From positions 1 through 30,314 of IMG/VR virus record IMGVR_UViG_3300021960_000335: a DNA stretch of 30,314 nucleotides; one strand, given 5' to 3'. Source of the DNA: a virus. The notes under the pieces are model-generated. The model ran no database searches. It was given only the letters and a program-made list of their open reading frames with translations, and was not told the origin of the DNA. Both the position numbers and the translations under genes were made by a program. Of this stretch, positions 21,472 to 30,314 are shown piece by piece (position 1 is the first letter of the stretch; each line of letters starts with the position of its first letter).

Positions 21472-24400
21472 ATGCTAACACAATATAAAAATATCGATAA
21501 AATCCAGAGCAGTAATAAAGCAATTACTGCAAATAGATTTACTGATGAAGAAATTTCATTATTTAAATATATAGTACCAAAAATTGAATGGGGATTTTCT
21601 AGAAATTATCGAACTGAATTACATGTTTATTCTGGCGATACGTGGATTACTGGTAATCATAAGGTAGATATTAAACCACCAGAAAAACGAGTAACATCAG
21701 TAACTGATCCTATAACAAATGAAACTATTAGTTTACCAAGAGCGGCGCTTAGTATTGATTTATACAATGAATTTGATAAATTAAATTTAACTAGAGGTAA
21801 TTATAGAGTTGCATTTAACTTTTTTAGAAATTTAATTGGTAGTTATGATAATCAGCACCTACGAATAGATGAAATATCTCCAGATCGTACTGAAATACGA
21901 TTAAAAGCAATTGATGCAACAGATGATGAATTTTTAGAACAAATTACTAATTATATTCAAACTGTTAATCAATTAGCAGAAGAAATTATAATAACTGTTA
22001 ATACAGCTACCGGACCGGTATCAGTAAGAATACCAACACCTAAATATAGTACATATTTGTTAAATTTTGGCCGTAACAAAACGGTAATGTATACAAATAG
22101 TGTTGTTATTGGTGAGTATTTATATGTAAAATTAAAAGAACCGCTTCCGGCTGATATACAACAAAACTTTAAATGTTGGGTTGTACAAGAAATGAAATCG
22201 CCGGTTATTGACCGTGTTTCTATACAACCGGCAGATGTGTTTGATTCTACATTAACAGAACTAGCAGGTCCTAATTGGGATGCAATATCTAAATTAGATA
22301 CATCAACTGATACTGGATTAAAAACATGGAATGATTTACTAGGTTCATCTGTCTCTACATCACAACAAATAGTTGATTCAATATTCTCAGGTAGTTTATC
22401 AGGAATTGATTTAAATATTGACTATGAAGATTTTAATAATTTTGTTTTTTACGGATCTGCTACAGAACGTGTTAAAAACTTTCATTATAAAATTTCATTA
22501 ATAGAATATTATGAATCACAAATATCTTTACTAAATTCATTATCTGGTAGTCAAAATAATGTAGTTGAATATTCTGATAGAAAAACGAAATTAATTTCTG
22601 GATTTGATTCATTTGAAAAGTTTTTATACTATGAATCATCATCTGGACAATTTTCTAATAATGTTCCTTTAGTAGACCCCAATATATCGTTTATAACAGG
22701 AAGTTACATAACGCCATGGCCAAAATCTAATAACACAAGAACATATACATTATATCCGTTATCATCATCTCAAGTAACTACTTGGTATGAAACGTTATTA
22801 GATAATGCAGCTACATATGATAAATTTAATAAAAATGCATTAGTATATGCAATTCCGGAATTTATACGTACGCAGACTGGTAATGAAGGTTTAGATACAT
22901 TTATTAATATGTTAGGTCAACATTATGACATATTATATACTTATATCAATTATATGTCTAAGATTCATTCTAGAGATGAACATCCAAAATATGGTGTTCC
23001 GAATGAATTATTATATTCTGTTGCTAAACAATTTGGTTGGTCGTTAACTGATGGTAATCAATATAAAGATCTTTGGGAGTATGTTTTGGGAACCAATGAT
23101 TCAGGTGTTCCTATAACTGGATCTAATTCTGTTGGAGAGCCTGCATTACCTGGTAAGGAAATGACTTATCATGTATGGCGTCGTATTGTAAATAACTTGC
23201 CATTACTTTTAAAATCTAAAGGAACTAAACGAAGTATAAAAGCTTTATTATCATGTTATGGTATTCCGCAAAGTATGATAACAATACAAGAGTTTGGCGG
23301 CCCAAGAATTGAAAGACCTCCAGTATATGAAAAATTAAATTTTGATTATGCTTTAGATTTAATTCGAAATGCAGCTGGTACTGTTGTTACTAATTATTCA
23401 CAAAGTATTGGTGCTGTAGAGGTTCGTTTTAGAACGGATAATGTATTAACAAACCCATCTATGCCTAGCACAATGAATTTATTTTCAGTAGGCTCAAACG
23501 ATGTTACATTAGATTTTACAAGAGGTACATTAGGTACTATTCAATTGAATGGAACTAGTTCGGCTAATTTTGAATGTTTTGATGGTGGTTGGATTACTGC
23601 ATTATTAAGAACATCTGGAAGTGGATTAGAATTAGTTGCTAAGAAATCAAAATATGGAAAAATTGTTGCTACTGTTGCAGCGTCATCATCTATTGCAACT
23701 TTCCCAGTAGCTGGATCTATTACATTAGGTGGTTCAAGCAGCGCTTCAAGATTACAAGGACAGTTGCAAGAATTAAGAATATGGACTAGTAGTTTAGGCG
23801 ATTCAGCATTAGATAATCACACAAAAGCTCCAGCGGCATATGATGGAAATGTAAGTGCATACGATGAATTAGTTTATAGATTACCACTAACACAAAAAAT
23901 AGATCAGTCTGCAACATCAAGTTTATCAGGAGTTCAACCAATATCATCAACAATTTCATCTTCATTTGCATCATGGACAAATGCAGAGCCATATGATTCA
24001 ATTGAAGAAACATATTATTTTGATGGAATATCTTTAGCTGCCGGTACATTTGATGATAATAAAATTAGATTAGAAGATAATGAATTAGTTGGTACATTAG
24101 ATGTTAAAACACGGGCAGAACGTAGTCAATTTGATAAAGCACCGTTAGATAGTAAAAAATTGGGAGTATATTTTTCTCCACAAACAATGATAAATGATGA
24201 TATCATTGCACAACTTGGATTTACTGAATTAGATTCATATATTGGAGATCCTGGCCAGCAATATGAGCGTTCATACCCAGATTTAATACGCGCTGCAAGA
24301 GATTATTGGAAAAAGTATGATACTAAAAATGATATTAATGCTTACATAAAAATATTTTCATTGTTTGATTTATCATTTTTTAATCAATTAGAACAATTAC

Positions 24401-26589
24401 TTCCAGCACGTGTTGATAAAGTTACTGGTGTATTAGTACAACCAAATATATTAGAACGAAATAAAGATTCAGTATTACCTAGGCCTAGTAGAACGTTAGA
24501 TTCATATAATACTGATATTGATGTACAACAAACATTAATATTTGATCCAACGTATGATACCTATTTAGGATCAGTAGATGGGGCAATTGCTACAATTACT
24601 GCACAAGATGATGACCAAATACAAGGCTTTGTAACAAGAAGTGCGGCAGAGAAATATGATGGTACAATTTATTCTAGAGATTATTTATATTGGACTGGTA
24701 CTGAATATATTGCGGGTGTAACACCATATTGGATGAGTGAAGCATTCATGCCGTATATTTCTAGTAGCACAAGATCTACTGATCGAGAAACACCATCATA
24801 TACTGAATATAGAAACTTTATATATGGTATAGCATATCCAATTGAAACTGGGTCAATACAATCAACTTCTAATACTGGAAGTATATTTGAGTCATTTGAA
24901 CAAAGTGGTTCTACACTAACACATACAACGTCATCGGTTAGTATTAATTTATTTCAATCATCATATTCTGAGAATCCAAGAGCCACAGACAACCCATACA
25001 TTTTAGATCCAAGCAATCCACGAATACCAATATTAGAAATTACATCTGGGTCTGATACTACTGCTGCTTTTTATCCGCCATCAATAGCTGCATATATTAG
25101 GCAAGTTATACCATCTTCAGCTGTAACTGAAGAAATTGTTACATATTATGAATTAATTAATAGTGGATCTGGTAATCCGACGGGTTCATATGGCAATGTA
25201 TTTTGGGGTGATTTATATGAATATTTAGTTCAATATGCTGGAAATACTGAATATACTAATAATTCAGACTTCTTTAGTATGCCAATTGCAATCGATGTAT
25301 CAAATCATGCTGTATTAAACCAAGTTGGTATAACATTAACATTAGGTAGCGGAAGTATTACTCCGGGAAGTATATCATCATCATTTGTACCAAGTGGTAT
25401 AGTTTCTAGTACAGCTATGATTGATACAACTGGGGGTAATGGAACGTATTATACGACGTTAACGTTCAACGGTGAATTAGCCACTTTATTAACTGCATTA
25501 GGACGAACAGGTGAATGGGCAAATGGAGCCGGTGTAATTTCAAAGTTACAATTAGATCTTTATGGTGCTTCAAATTTCGGTTCTGATACAGTTTCTTTAC
25601 AAACAACAGAACATTTAGGAACAACACTTCCTCAATCATACATATTAGCAAATATTTCATCTTCTAGAACAGATTCATCATCAATATCTGGTTATGTTAC
25701 ATCATCAGGTGCGTTATTTCCATTATCAACATGGTACACTACCGGAAGTTTTGATCCAGACTTAGATGGTATAGATGCATATGAAATTATTCCTAGTGCA
25801 TCACTCATAGAACTTTCATTTTCAAGTTCATTGTCAGCAAGTCTTGCAGCATCACTTGGTAATAATTTGATTCAATTTACTGGAATGGGTGTTGATATAA
25901 GTAAATGGGGAATAACGGGAAGTATTGCAGAAAGTGGCGACGAAATTATTGGTTTTAGTCCGTTACAAATTATAGATTATAATGTTATGATTAATGGCGT
26001 TGATGCAATACCATACCGTACGGGTAGTAATGTTTGGTCTACATCAACTACATATCCAAATGGGGGAGAACGTGTTGTTTATGGATTAACTAATGCGTTA
26101 TTAGTTAATGGCACTGTAGAAACGAATCCTGCTACAATTGATTCAATTATACGAGATTGGATATACACACAAACAACATACACAACAATGTCGATTGCAA
26201 TTCAACCAGCAATTCATTCAAGTGTTTACACAAATAATTCTGAATTAGCATATGCACGTATTAATAACGTTACGTTTTATTATACATATTCCGGATCGGC
26301 TGTAACTGGATCAACACCGATCGGCTATATTGTAGTTTCAGGATCTGATATTGAAGGCGCGGATGTTGGTGTCGAAATCAATGGTCCTGCAGAATATCAA
26401 GATTTTATCGGTACTGGTTTAGAAAATTCAAGATATAATGGAAGTAAAATGATATCACGTGGATTTAATATCTCTAGTTTAGATACTATAGATGGCGGAC
26501 CAGTAGTTGAGTTTAGAGAAGCAAATCCAAATCAATTAATATATCAAGCTCCAGGCGAAAATGGTAGCTTTACAATATCTGGCGGATAA
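21472..26589 (+). CDS. Giant baseplate wedge/tail protein, gp7/tail protein I-like with LamG-like insert, 1705 aa
   Basis: Residues about 470-606 contain the best clue: LDTFINMLGQHYDILYTYIN and YHVWRRIVNNLPLLLKSKGT, then KALLSCYGIPQSMITIQEFGG, a segment I associate with tail-protein-I/gp7-like wedge proteins of contractile phages. With gp25 (W) and gp6 (J) upstream, the order matches the W-J-I triad of P2-type tails. Residues about 640-790 look like a LamG/concanavalin-like lectin domain (FECFDGGWITALLRTSGSGL, then RLQGQLQELRIWTSS). After that the protein is a long Ser/Thr/Gly-rich beta region (many SGS, TGS, SSS) reaching the C-terminus. T4 gp7 is 1032 aa, so this is enlarged by fibre-like additions. 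It may present receptor-binding surfaces. Confidence is good for a tail structural protein and moderate for gp7 equivalence. Confidence 0.75.
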   Translation: MLTQYKNIDKIQSSNKAITANRFTDEEISLFKYIVPKIEWGFSRNYRTELHVYSGDTWITGNHKVDIKPPEKRVTSVTDPITNETISLPRAALSIDLYNEFDKLNLTRGNYRVAFNFFRNLIGSYDNQHLRIDEISPDRTEIRLKAIDATDDEFLEQITNYIQTVNQLAEEIIITVNTATGPVSVRIPTPKYSTYLLNFGRNKTVMYTNSVVIGEYLYVKLKEPLPADIQQNFKCWVVQEMKSPVIDRVSIQPADVFDSTLTELAGPNWDAISKLDTSTDTGLKTWNDLLGSSVSTSQQIVDSIFSGSLSGIDLNIDYEDFNNFVFYGSATERVKNFHYKISLIEYYESQISLLNSLSGSQNNVVEYSDRKTKLISGFDSFEKFLYYESSSGQFSNNVPLVDPNISFITGSYITPWPKSNNTRTYTLYPLSSSQVTTWYETLLDNAATYDKFNKNALVYAIPEFIRTQTGNEGLDTFINMLGQHYDILYTYINYMSKIHSRDEHPKYGVPNELLYSVAKQFGWSLTDGNQYKDLWEYVLGTNDSGVPITGSNSVGEPALPGKEMTYHVWRRIVNNLPLLLKSKGTKRSIKALLSCYGIPQSMITIQEFGGPRIERPPVYEKLNFDYALDLIRNAAGTVVTNYSQSIGAVEVRFRTDNVLTNPSMPSTMNLFSVGSNDVTLDFTRGTLGTIQLNGTSSANFECFDGGWITALLRTSGSGLELVAKKSKYGKIVATVAASSSIATFPVAGSITLGGSSSASRLQGQLQELRIWTSSLGDSALDNHTKAPAAYDGNVSAYDELVYRLPLTQKIDQSATSSLSGVQPISSTISSSFASWTNAEPYDSIEETYYFDGISLAAGTFDDNKIRLEDNELVGTLDVKTRAERSQFDKAPLDSKKLGVYFSPQTMINDDIIAQLGFTELDSYIGDPGQQYERSYPDLIRAARDYWKKYDTKNDINAYIKIFSLFDLSFFNQLEQLLPARVDKVTGVLVQPNILERNKDSVLPRPSRTLDSYNTDIDVQQTLIFDPTYDTYLGSVDGAIATITAQDDDQIQGFVTRSAAEKYDGTIYSRDYLYWTGTEYIAGVTPYWMSEAFMPYISSSTRSTDRETPSYTEYRNFIYGIAYPIETGSIQSTSNTGSIFESFEQSGSTLTHTTSSVSINLFQSSYSENPRATDNPYILDPSNPRIPILEITSGSDTTAAFYPPSIAAYIRQVIPSSAVTEEIVTYYELINSGSGNPTGSYGNVFWGDLYEYLVQYAGNTEYTNNSDFFSMPIAIDVSNHAVLNQVGITLTLGSGSITPGSISSSFVPSGIVSSTAMIDTTGGNGTYYTTLTFNGELATLLTALGRTGEWANGAGVISKLQLDLYGASNFGSDTVSLQTTEHLGTTLPQSYILANISSSRTDSSSISGYVTSSGALFPLSTWYTTGSFDPDLDGIDAYEIIPSASLIELSFSSSLSASLAASLGNNLIQFTGMGVDISKWGITGSIAESGDEIIGFSPLQIIDYNVMINGVDAIPYRTGSNVWSTSTTYPNGGERVVYGLTNALLVNGTVETNPATIDSIIRDWIYTQTTYTTMSIAIQPAIHSSVYTNNSELAYARINNVTFYYTYSGSAVTGSTPIGYIVVSGSDIEGADVGVEINGPAEYQDFIGTGLENSRYNGSKMISRGFNISSLDTIDGGPVVEFREANPNQLIYQAPGENGSFTISGG

Positions 26590-26610
26590 ATGGTATTTTT
26601 TTTAATCAAA

Positions 26611-26625
26611 AATATTTATATGAAA
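26611..26625 (+). promoter_or_regulatory. Candidate late promoter, AATATTTATATGAAA
   Basis: Begins 30 bases before the ATG at 26641; shares 14 identical bases with 7481-7494. A run of eight T at 26595-26602 lies just upstream but no hairpin is visible. Confidence 0.55.
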
Positions 26626-26640
26626 TAAAGGTAAATAATT

Positions 26641-27297
26641 ATGGGATATTTAGATAATAGTTCAGTAACAGTAGATGCAATTCTTACTAAGAAAGGTAGA
26701 GAGTTGTTAGCAAAGGGTAGAAATGCATTTCGCATTACACAATTTGCGTTGGCAGATGATGAAATTGATTATGATTTATGGAATCCTGATCATCCATTAG
26801 GTACTTCGTATTATGGTACTATTATAGAAAATATGCCAATTGTTGAAGCAGTTCCTGACGAAACTCAAATGTTAAAATATAAACTTATCACTTTACCTAA
26901 GAAAACAACTAAAATTCCTGTAATTACTGTAGGTAATACTTCTATTACATTGGTAGCAGAAGGAGATACAGCAACAATTAATCCTAATACATCTAATTTT
27001 TCTGGTGGTAATGCAACATTAGGATATACAGCAATCCTTTCGAATTCAGATGTTGCTGATATTAGAGTTGCATCAGGCGGCGAATTACAAAATTCAGTAT
27101 TACCAACAACACCAAGATTTATTGGTGATAATGAAGATGCACAAAGTGTTGCAGTAGCAGGTCGTAGTTTTGTTGTTAGAGCAAAACGACAAATAACAAA
27201 TCAAACTGCAACAATTACAATTATTGGTAATGAAACTGGTGGTAGTGTTACTGTTAACTTGACTGTAAATGCAGTTACTATTCAAACTGGAGCATAA
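26641..27297 (+). CDS. Conserved phage structural protein with Ig-like C-terminus, 218 aa
   Basis: The N-terminus (YLDNSSVTVDAILTKKGREL, ITQFALADDEIDYDLWNPDH, then IIENMPIVEAVPDETQMLKY) is a conserved block that I recall from many marine myophages and large phages, where it is a virion protein of unknown placement. From about residue 95 it is a beta-sandwich-like region (TSITLVAEGDTATINPNTSN, NQTATITIIGNETGGSVTVN) resembling an Ig-like domain, which could decorate the virion surface or bind carbohydrate. It follows the giant tail gene with its own late-type motif, and its stop overlaps the next ATG by one base. Confidence 0.8.
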   Translation: MGYLDNSSVTVDAILTKKGRELLAKGRNAFRITQFALADDEIDYDLWNPDHPLGTSYYGTIIENMPIVEAVPDETQMLKYKLITLPKKTTKIPVITVGNTSITLVAEGDTATINPNTSNFSGGNATLGYTAILSNSDVADIRVASGGELQNSVLPTTPRFIGDNEDAQSVAVAGRSFVVRAKRQITNQTATITIIGNETGGSVTVNLTVNAVTIQTGA

Positions 27298-28577
27298 TGG
27301 ATACTAAAATGAATATACAACATTTAAAAAAATTACCTAGAGTTGGCCAATTATTTAGAGGTCCAGGCGGCGTAATAGGTGCAGCTGCAGCTTCAGACAC
27401 ACCGCGTATTCCTGCACCACAAGCAAATATTAGTCAGCAAGTAGAACAATTGGCACAACAACGAGCAGAAGAAATAATTAGAGAGCAACAACAAGCTCAA
27501 ATATTAGCTCGAAATGGTCGTACTTTTACTAAATTTGATGCTGTTAATGATATTATCGATAATCAAACTGAAGTAGTAACGGCTGGGGTTTGGAGTGATG
27601 GTATTGCATCTTTAACGGCTCATTTTACGTCATCTGCACAAACAACATCACAACGAAGGTATTATGTTGATGTGTATCAAAAAGATCCGGCAGTAACTGG
27701 TTCTGCAGTACAATATTCAATTGCATATGGTAATGCAACTGGTTTGGGGTCTGATTCGCAAGGTCAATTGAATGATTCACCGAGTAGAGCTGTTTATTCT
27801 CAATACAAACAATTATTATTAGAATCTGCAGATACGAGGTTTACTTTTGATGGTGTTGATTCAAATTCTATTTATGTAGTTAATTTTAAACGTAGTAGAA
27901 TTAAAGAAAAAATCGATCCAGGTAATTTTGAACTTCCATTAGTTGATATTTCTGCAAGAGATACTAATGCAACTGGTTCTGTAACAGTTGGTACTACAGT
28001 ATATACATTAATTGATGATTCTGAAAATAGCGGAGCTCCGACAGTCGGTTCGTCTGGTAGAGTATATAATGTTGTTTCTGGTTCTATTAATGATGGTATT
28101 TATAATCCATCAGCTCCAGTATATTATGGATTAGTTTATCCTGATTATGGAACAATTATTTTAAATGGCGATACATTAGATAATAATTTAGGATTTACAA
28201 CTAATACCGGTTCATCATCTGAAGGAAATAACCATTTTGGATTATATCATTCAATTTCAGGTTCTGGAACATTAACAAACCCAGCAACTTCAGATCCATA
28301 TGGTTTCCAAGCAAGAAATGCTGAAACAATTACAAGTACACATTATTTTGTTAGAGTTAAAAATGCTGAATATAATTTTTCAAATAACCCATCATTTACA
28401 ACAGGTAGCGTAGGAGAATTTAGACAATCAACATTTATCGGAGACCCAAAAACTTATATTACTACAGTAGGTTTATATAATGATTCAAGAGAATTATTAG
28501 CAGTAGCAAAATTATCTAGACCATTATTGAAATCATTTAGCCGAGAAGCACTTATTAGAGTTAAGCTAGATTTTTAA
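27297..28577 (+). CDS. Fibre/baseplate-associated protein with RVGQL N-terminus and GLYND C-terminal domain, 426 aa
   Basis: The N-terminus (NIQHLKKLPRVGQLFRGPGG) shares the L+KLxRVGQL pattern with the 488-aa protein. A helical Gln-rich part follows (QQVEQLAQQRAEEIIREQQQ, coiled coil at about 45-68). The middle is beta-rich with Ser/Gly/Thr. The C-terminal part from about residue 278 (GLVYPDYGTIILNG) to the end, closing with TYITTVGLYNDSRELLAVAK and RVKLDF, is homologous to the end of the next gene. This C-terminal module is, as I remember it, widely shared among marine phage structural proteins. The product is probably a fibre or a fibre-attachment component. TAATG coupling links it to the upstream gene. 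Confidence 0.75.
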   Translation: MDTKMNIQHLKKLPRVGQLFRGPGGVIGAAAASDTPRIPAPQANISQQVEQLAQQRAEEIIREQQQAQILARNGRTFTKFDAVNDIIDNQTEVVTAGVWSDGIASLTAHFTSSAQTTSQRRYYVDVYQKDPAVTGSAVQYSIAYGNATGLGSDSQGQLNDSPSRAVYSQYKQLLLESADTRFTFDGVDSNSIYVVNFKRSRIKEKIDPGNFELPLVDISARDTNATGSVTVGTTVYTLIDDSENSGAPTVGSSGRVYNVVSGSINDGIYNPSAPVYYGLVYPDYGTIILNGDTLDNNLGFTTNTGSSSEGNNHFGLYHSISGSGTLTNPATSDPYGFQARNAETITSTHYFVRVKNAEYNFSNNPSFTTGSVGEFRQSTFIGDPKTYITTVGLYNDSRELLAVAKLSRPLLKSFSREALIRVKLDF

Positions 28578-28596
28578 TTAAAAACATAACTGAATT

Positions 28597-28635
28597 AAAG
28601 CCCTTTATATTTATAATAAATGTAAGGGGCTTTTT
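28597..28635 (+). terminator. Hairpin terminator with a promoter motif in its loop
   Basis: AAAGCCC (28597-28603) pairs with GGGCTTT (28627-28633), with a single bulged G at 28626 and further A/T pairing inside, followed by T to 28635. The loop region carries TATATTTATAATAAA (28606-28620). Confidence 0.75.
28606..28620 (+). promoter_or_regulatory. Candidate late promoter inside the terminator loop
   Basis: TATATTTATAATAAA is identical to 6833-6847 and begins 36 bases before the ATG at 28642. Initiation about 10 bases downstream of the core would give a message lacking the left arm of the hairpin. Confidence 0.5.
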
Positions 28636-28641
28636 ACTATT

Positions 28642-30303
28642 ATGGCAAGAAAGTTATTAGATATACAAAACGATCGTATTAAATCTACTGGTGAGTCCCC
28701 GAGTATTGTTAAACGAAATTTAGTAGCAAAAACAAAATCAGCTAGAAAATCAGTTGGATTGTTAGATGATACTGAATTAGAGTATAAAGGAAATTATCCT
28801 TCAGTTTTTAAAAAAATAGATCCATCAGATTTTAAAAAAGAAGAATTTGTTACTAATAAATTATTTATGTTTGTTTCTGGCAGTGCAACAAGTAGCGCTT
28901 TACCATTAGAAGCAAGATATAGTAATAGAAATAGTTTGCCAGCATTGGGTTCTGAATTAACATATAATGATGCTTCTAATATTGACGGGTCATTGCAAAG
29001 TATTACATACTTTTCTATAGACCATTTATATTATAAAAGAAAAGGCGAACCAGCTAATACATTTGGACCGACTGATTTAACAAGAACTAAAAAATTTCTA
29101 TATGAATCTGCTTCAGTATTTGTAATACCACAAAATAAGATTGGTGAAGGAATAAAACCAGCTTCATTTCAATTTACTAGTTCAGTTCTTCTTTCCGCAG
29201 ATAGATATGGTAATATCATTGATGGTAATTTTGACAGTGCATCTATTATTACTAATGTTCAATTTTATGAAGGTTTTAATGAATATTTTGATACAAATAG
29301 AATTCAATATATTTCTCATTCTGGCATAACATATGTAGATGGTGTTCCAACAACAGATGGGGATACATTACCTATAGGCCGAGCTGCAAGTTTTGATGGA
29401 TCTGGTCATTTTCAAACATCGATTGATGGATATTATGATAGACAACATGATTATGCAATATCATTCTTTTTATCTGGTTCAAATAATGGCGGTGATGAGC
29501 AAATTATATTAACTAAACAAAAACAAAACAATAACAAATATCCATTTAAAATTCAATTGAGTGGAAGTAATGATGTTAAATTTTCAATTTCTTCAGATTC
29601 TATACTAAATGCAACTGTTGCAACTACCAGTAGTCTGTCAGGATGGAAACATATACTATGTCAAAAATCTGGAAGTGAAATGTCAATTTGGGTAGATGCT
29701 GTAAAACACGTTTCTAGTTCATATGATTTCTTATTATATGGCGTAAATTCAATTTATACAGCATCAGGAAAGATTAGTAATGATGATCCATTGAATGTGG
29801 GTGGTTATAGCCCCAATAGCTCAAATCTTACGGGAGATCTAGATGAAATTAGAATCTTTAATAAGTCTCTATCTCAAGCACAAATAAGTTCTTTAGCGGA
29901 CCGTACAGAGGATGGTACATTTTTACAAACAAATCATGTAGGAAATGTATTTCCGAAACACGGAACAATTGTAATTTCGTCGCCGCATTATAAGTATGGT
30001 GATTTAACAAAAACTGCATATACTGCAAGTTATAGAAGTACATTAACTACTACAGAATATTCTACTTTAGTTAGAATAAGTAAAGATGATTTTAATTTAA
30101 CATTAAACCCATCAACATTACAAGATAATGGGGTTGATTATGATTCATATGTTTCTAGTAGTGATTTTGATCCTTATATAACAACTATCGGATTATATAA
30201 TGATGCAGGACAATTATTAGTTACTGGTAAGTTAGCATCACCATTACGTAAACGTGGTGACGTTGATATGAATATTTTATTAAGATTTGATGCAGATTTA
30301 TAA
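28642..30303 (+). CDS. LamG-domain tail fibre-like protein with GLYND C-terminal domain, 553 aa
   Basis: The N-terminus (MARKLLDIQNDRIKSTGESP) is basic and may attach to the baseplate. The middle (about residues 245-420) is a LamG/concanavalin-like domain: RAASFDGSGHFQTSIDGYYD, YAISFFLSGSNNGG, GWKHILCQKSGSEMSIWVDA and DLDEIRIFNKSLSQAQISSL, the typical closing element of LamG_3 domains. From about residue 433 (GNVFPKHGTIVISS) to the end (YITTIGLYNDAGQLLVTGKL, RFDADL) it is homologous to the end of the preceding gene. The lectin-like domain suggests recognition of surface polysaccharide, so this is a candidate receptor-binding or fibre protein. It is followed by AAGGAATAATAAT, probably the leader of the next gene. 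Confidence 0.8.
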   Translation: MARKLLDIQNDRIKSTGESPSIVKRNLVAKTKSARKSVGLLDDTELEYKGNYPSVFKKIDPSDFKKEEFVTNKLFMFVSGSATSSALPLEARYSNRNSLPALGSELTYNDASNIDGSLQSITYFSIDHLYYKRKGEPANTFGPTDLTRTKKFLYESASVFVIPQNKIGEGIKPASFQFTSSVLLSADRYGNIIDGNFDSASIITNVQFYEGFNEYFDTNRIQYISHSGITYVDGVPTTDGDTLPIGRAASFDGSGHFQTSIDGYYDRQHDYAISFFLSGSNNGGDEQIILTKQKQNNNKYPFKIQLSGSNDVKFSISSDSILNATVATTSSLSGWKHILCQKSGSEMSIWVDAVKHVSSSYDFLLYGVNSIYTASGKISNDDPLNVGGYSPNSSNLTGDLDEIRIFNKSLSQAQISSLADRTEDGTFLQTNHVGNVFPKHGTIVISSPHYKYGDLTKTAYTASYRSTLTTTEYSTLVRISKDDFNLTLNPSTLQDNGVDYDSYVSSSDFDPYITTIGLYNDAGQLLVTGKLASPLRKRGDVDMNILLRFDADL

Positions 30304-30314
30304 GGAATAATAAT

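Noticed and set aside
23786-24049. Minus-strand 87-codon frame inside the giant tail gene
   Set aside because: It is an antisense shadow (Leu/His/Met-rich) of a clearly coding + strand region.
1-30314. CRISPR array, tRNA genes or integrase/attachment sites
   Set aside because: No regularly spaced repeats, cloverleaf-like stretches or integrase-like genes were seen in the short gaps; all gaps are under about 90 bases.

Overview
The window is a gene-dense, AT-rich stretch of a tailed phage genome. Every gene I can support lies on the + strand, most genes touch or overlap their neighbours, and no gap between genes exceeds about 85 bases. The morphogenesis genes are T4-like (contractile tail): a gp55-type late sigma factor, a gp5-like spike/OB-fold protein, a gp25-like wedge protein, a gp6/baseplate-J protein and a very large protein with a gp7/tail-protein-I-like region. 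Several small proteins point to a Bacteroidota (probably marine flavobacterial) host: an Hc1-type histone-H1-like protein, a DUF4494-like protein, and a secreted CAP protein whose signal peptide ends in a Bacteroidota-style FSQ. The host assignment is inference.

Layout. 1-2436: a chain of small overlapping accessory genes, including a DUF192 protein, a three-helix membrane protein and one reading frame interrupted by a TGA. 2478-4398: histone-H1-like protein followed by two proteins with short amphipathic N-termini that could be internal virion proteins. 4450-7479: secreted CAP protein, DUF4494-like protein, a SAM methyltransferase and several unknown small genes. 7480-9185: an Hsp20 gene flanked by a 14-bp inverted repeat, then small genes including an 88-aa reading frame nested out of frame inside another gene. 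9215-13410: UV-damage endonuclease, a four-helix membrane/coiled-coil protein, a zinc-ribbon protein, an HD-domain phosphohydrolase, a membrane-anchored small protein and the gp55-like sigma factor. 13436-30303: the baseplate, wedge and fibre cluster. The last bases (30304-30314) look like the leader of a further gene beyond the edge.

Regulation. Two recurrent intergenic motifs stand out. One, (A)ATATTTAT(A/T), lies about 20-36 bases before the start codon at most sites; many of these precede virion genes, and it is a candidate late promoter for the gp55-like sigma factor. The other, T6-7 followed by C(n)TTATA(A/T)TA, lies 29-36 bases before the CAP, 70-aa, UV-endonuclease and HD genes and is a candidate early/middle promoter. 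At four places a hairpin terminator is fused to, or overlaps, one of these promoters, so that a newly started transcript would lack the 5' arm of the hairpin.

The genes fit one lytic programme: host take-over and DNA maintenance functions (histone-like protein, UV repair, HD hydrolase), then a sigma-factor switch, then baseplate and fibre assembly.
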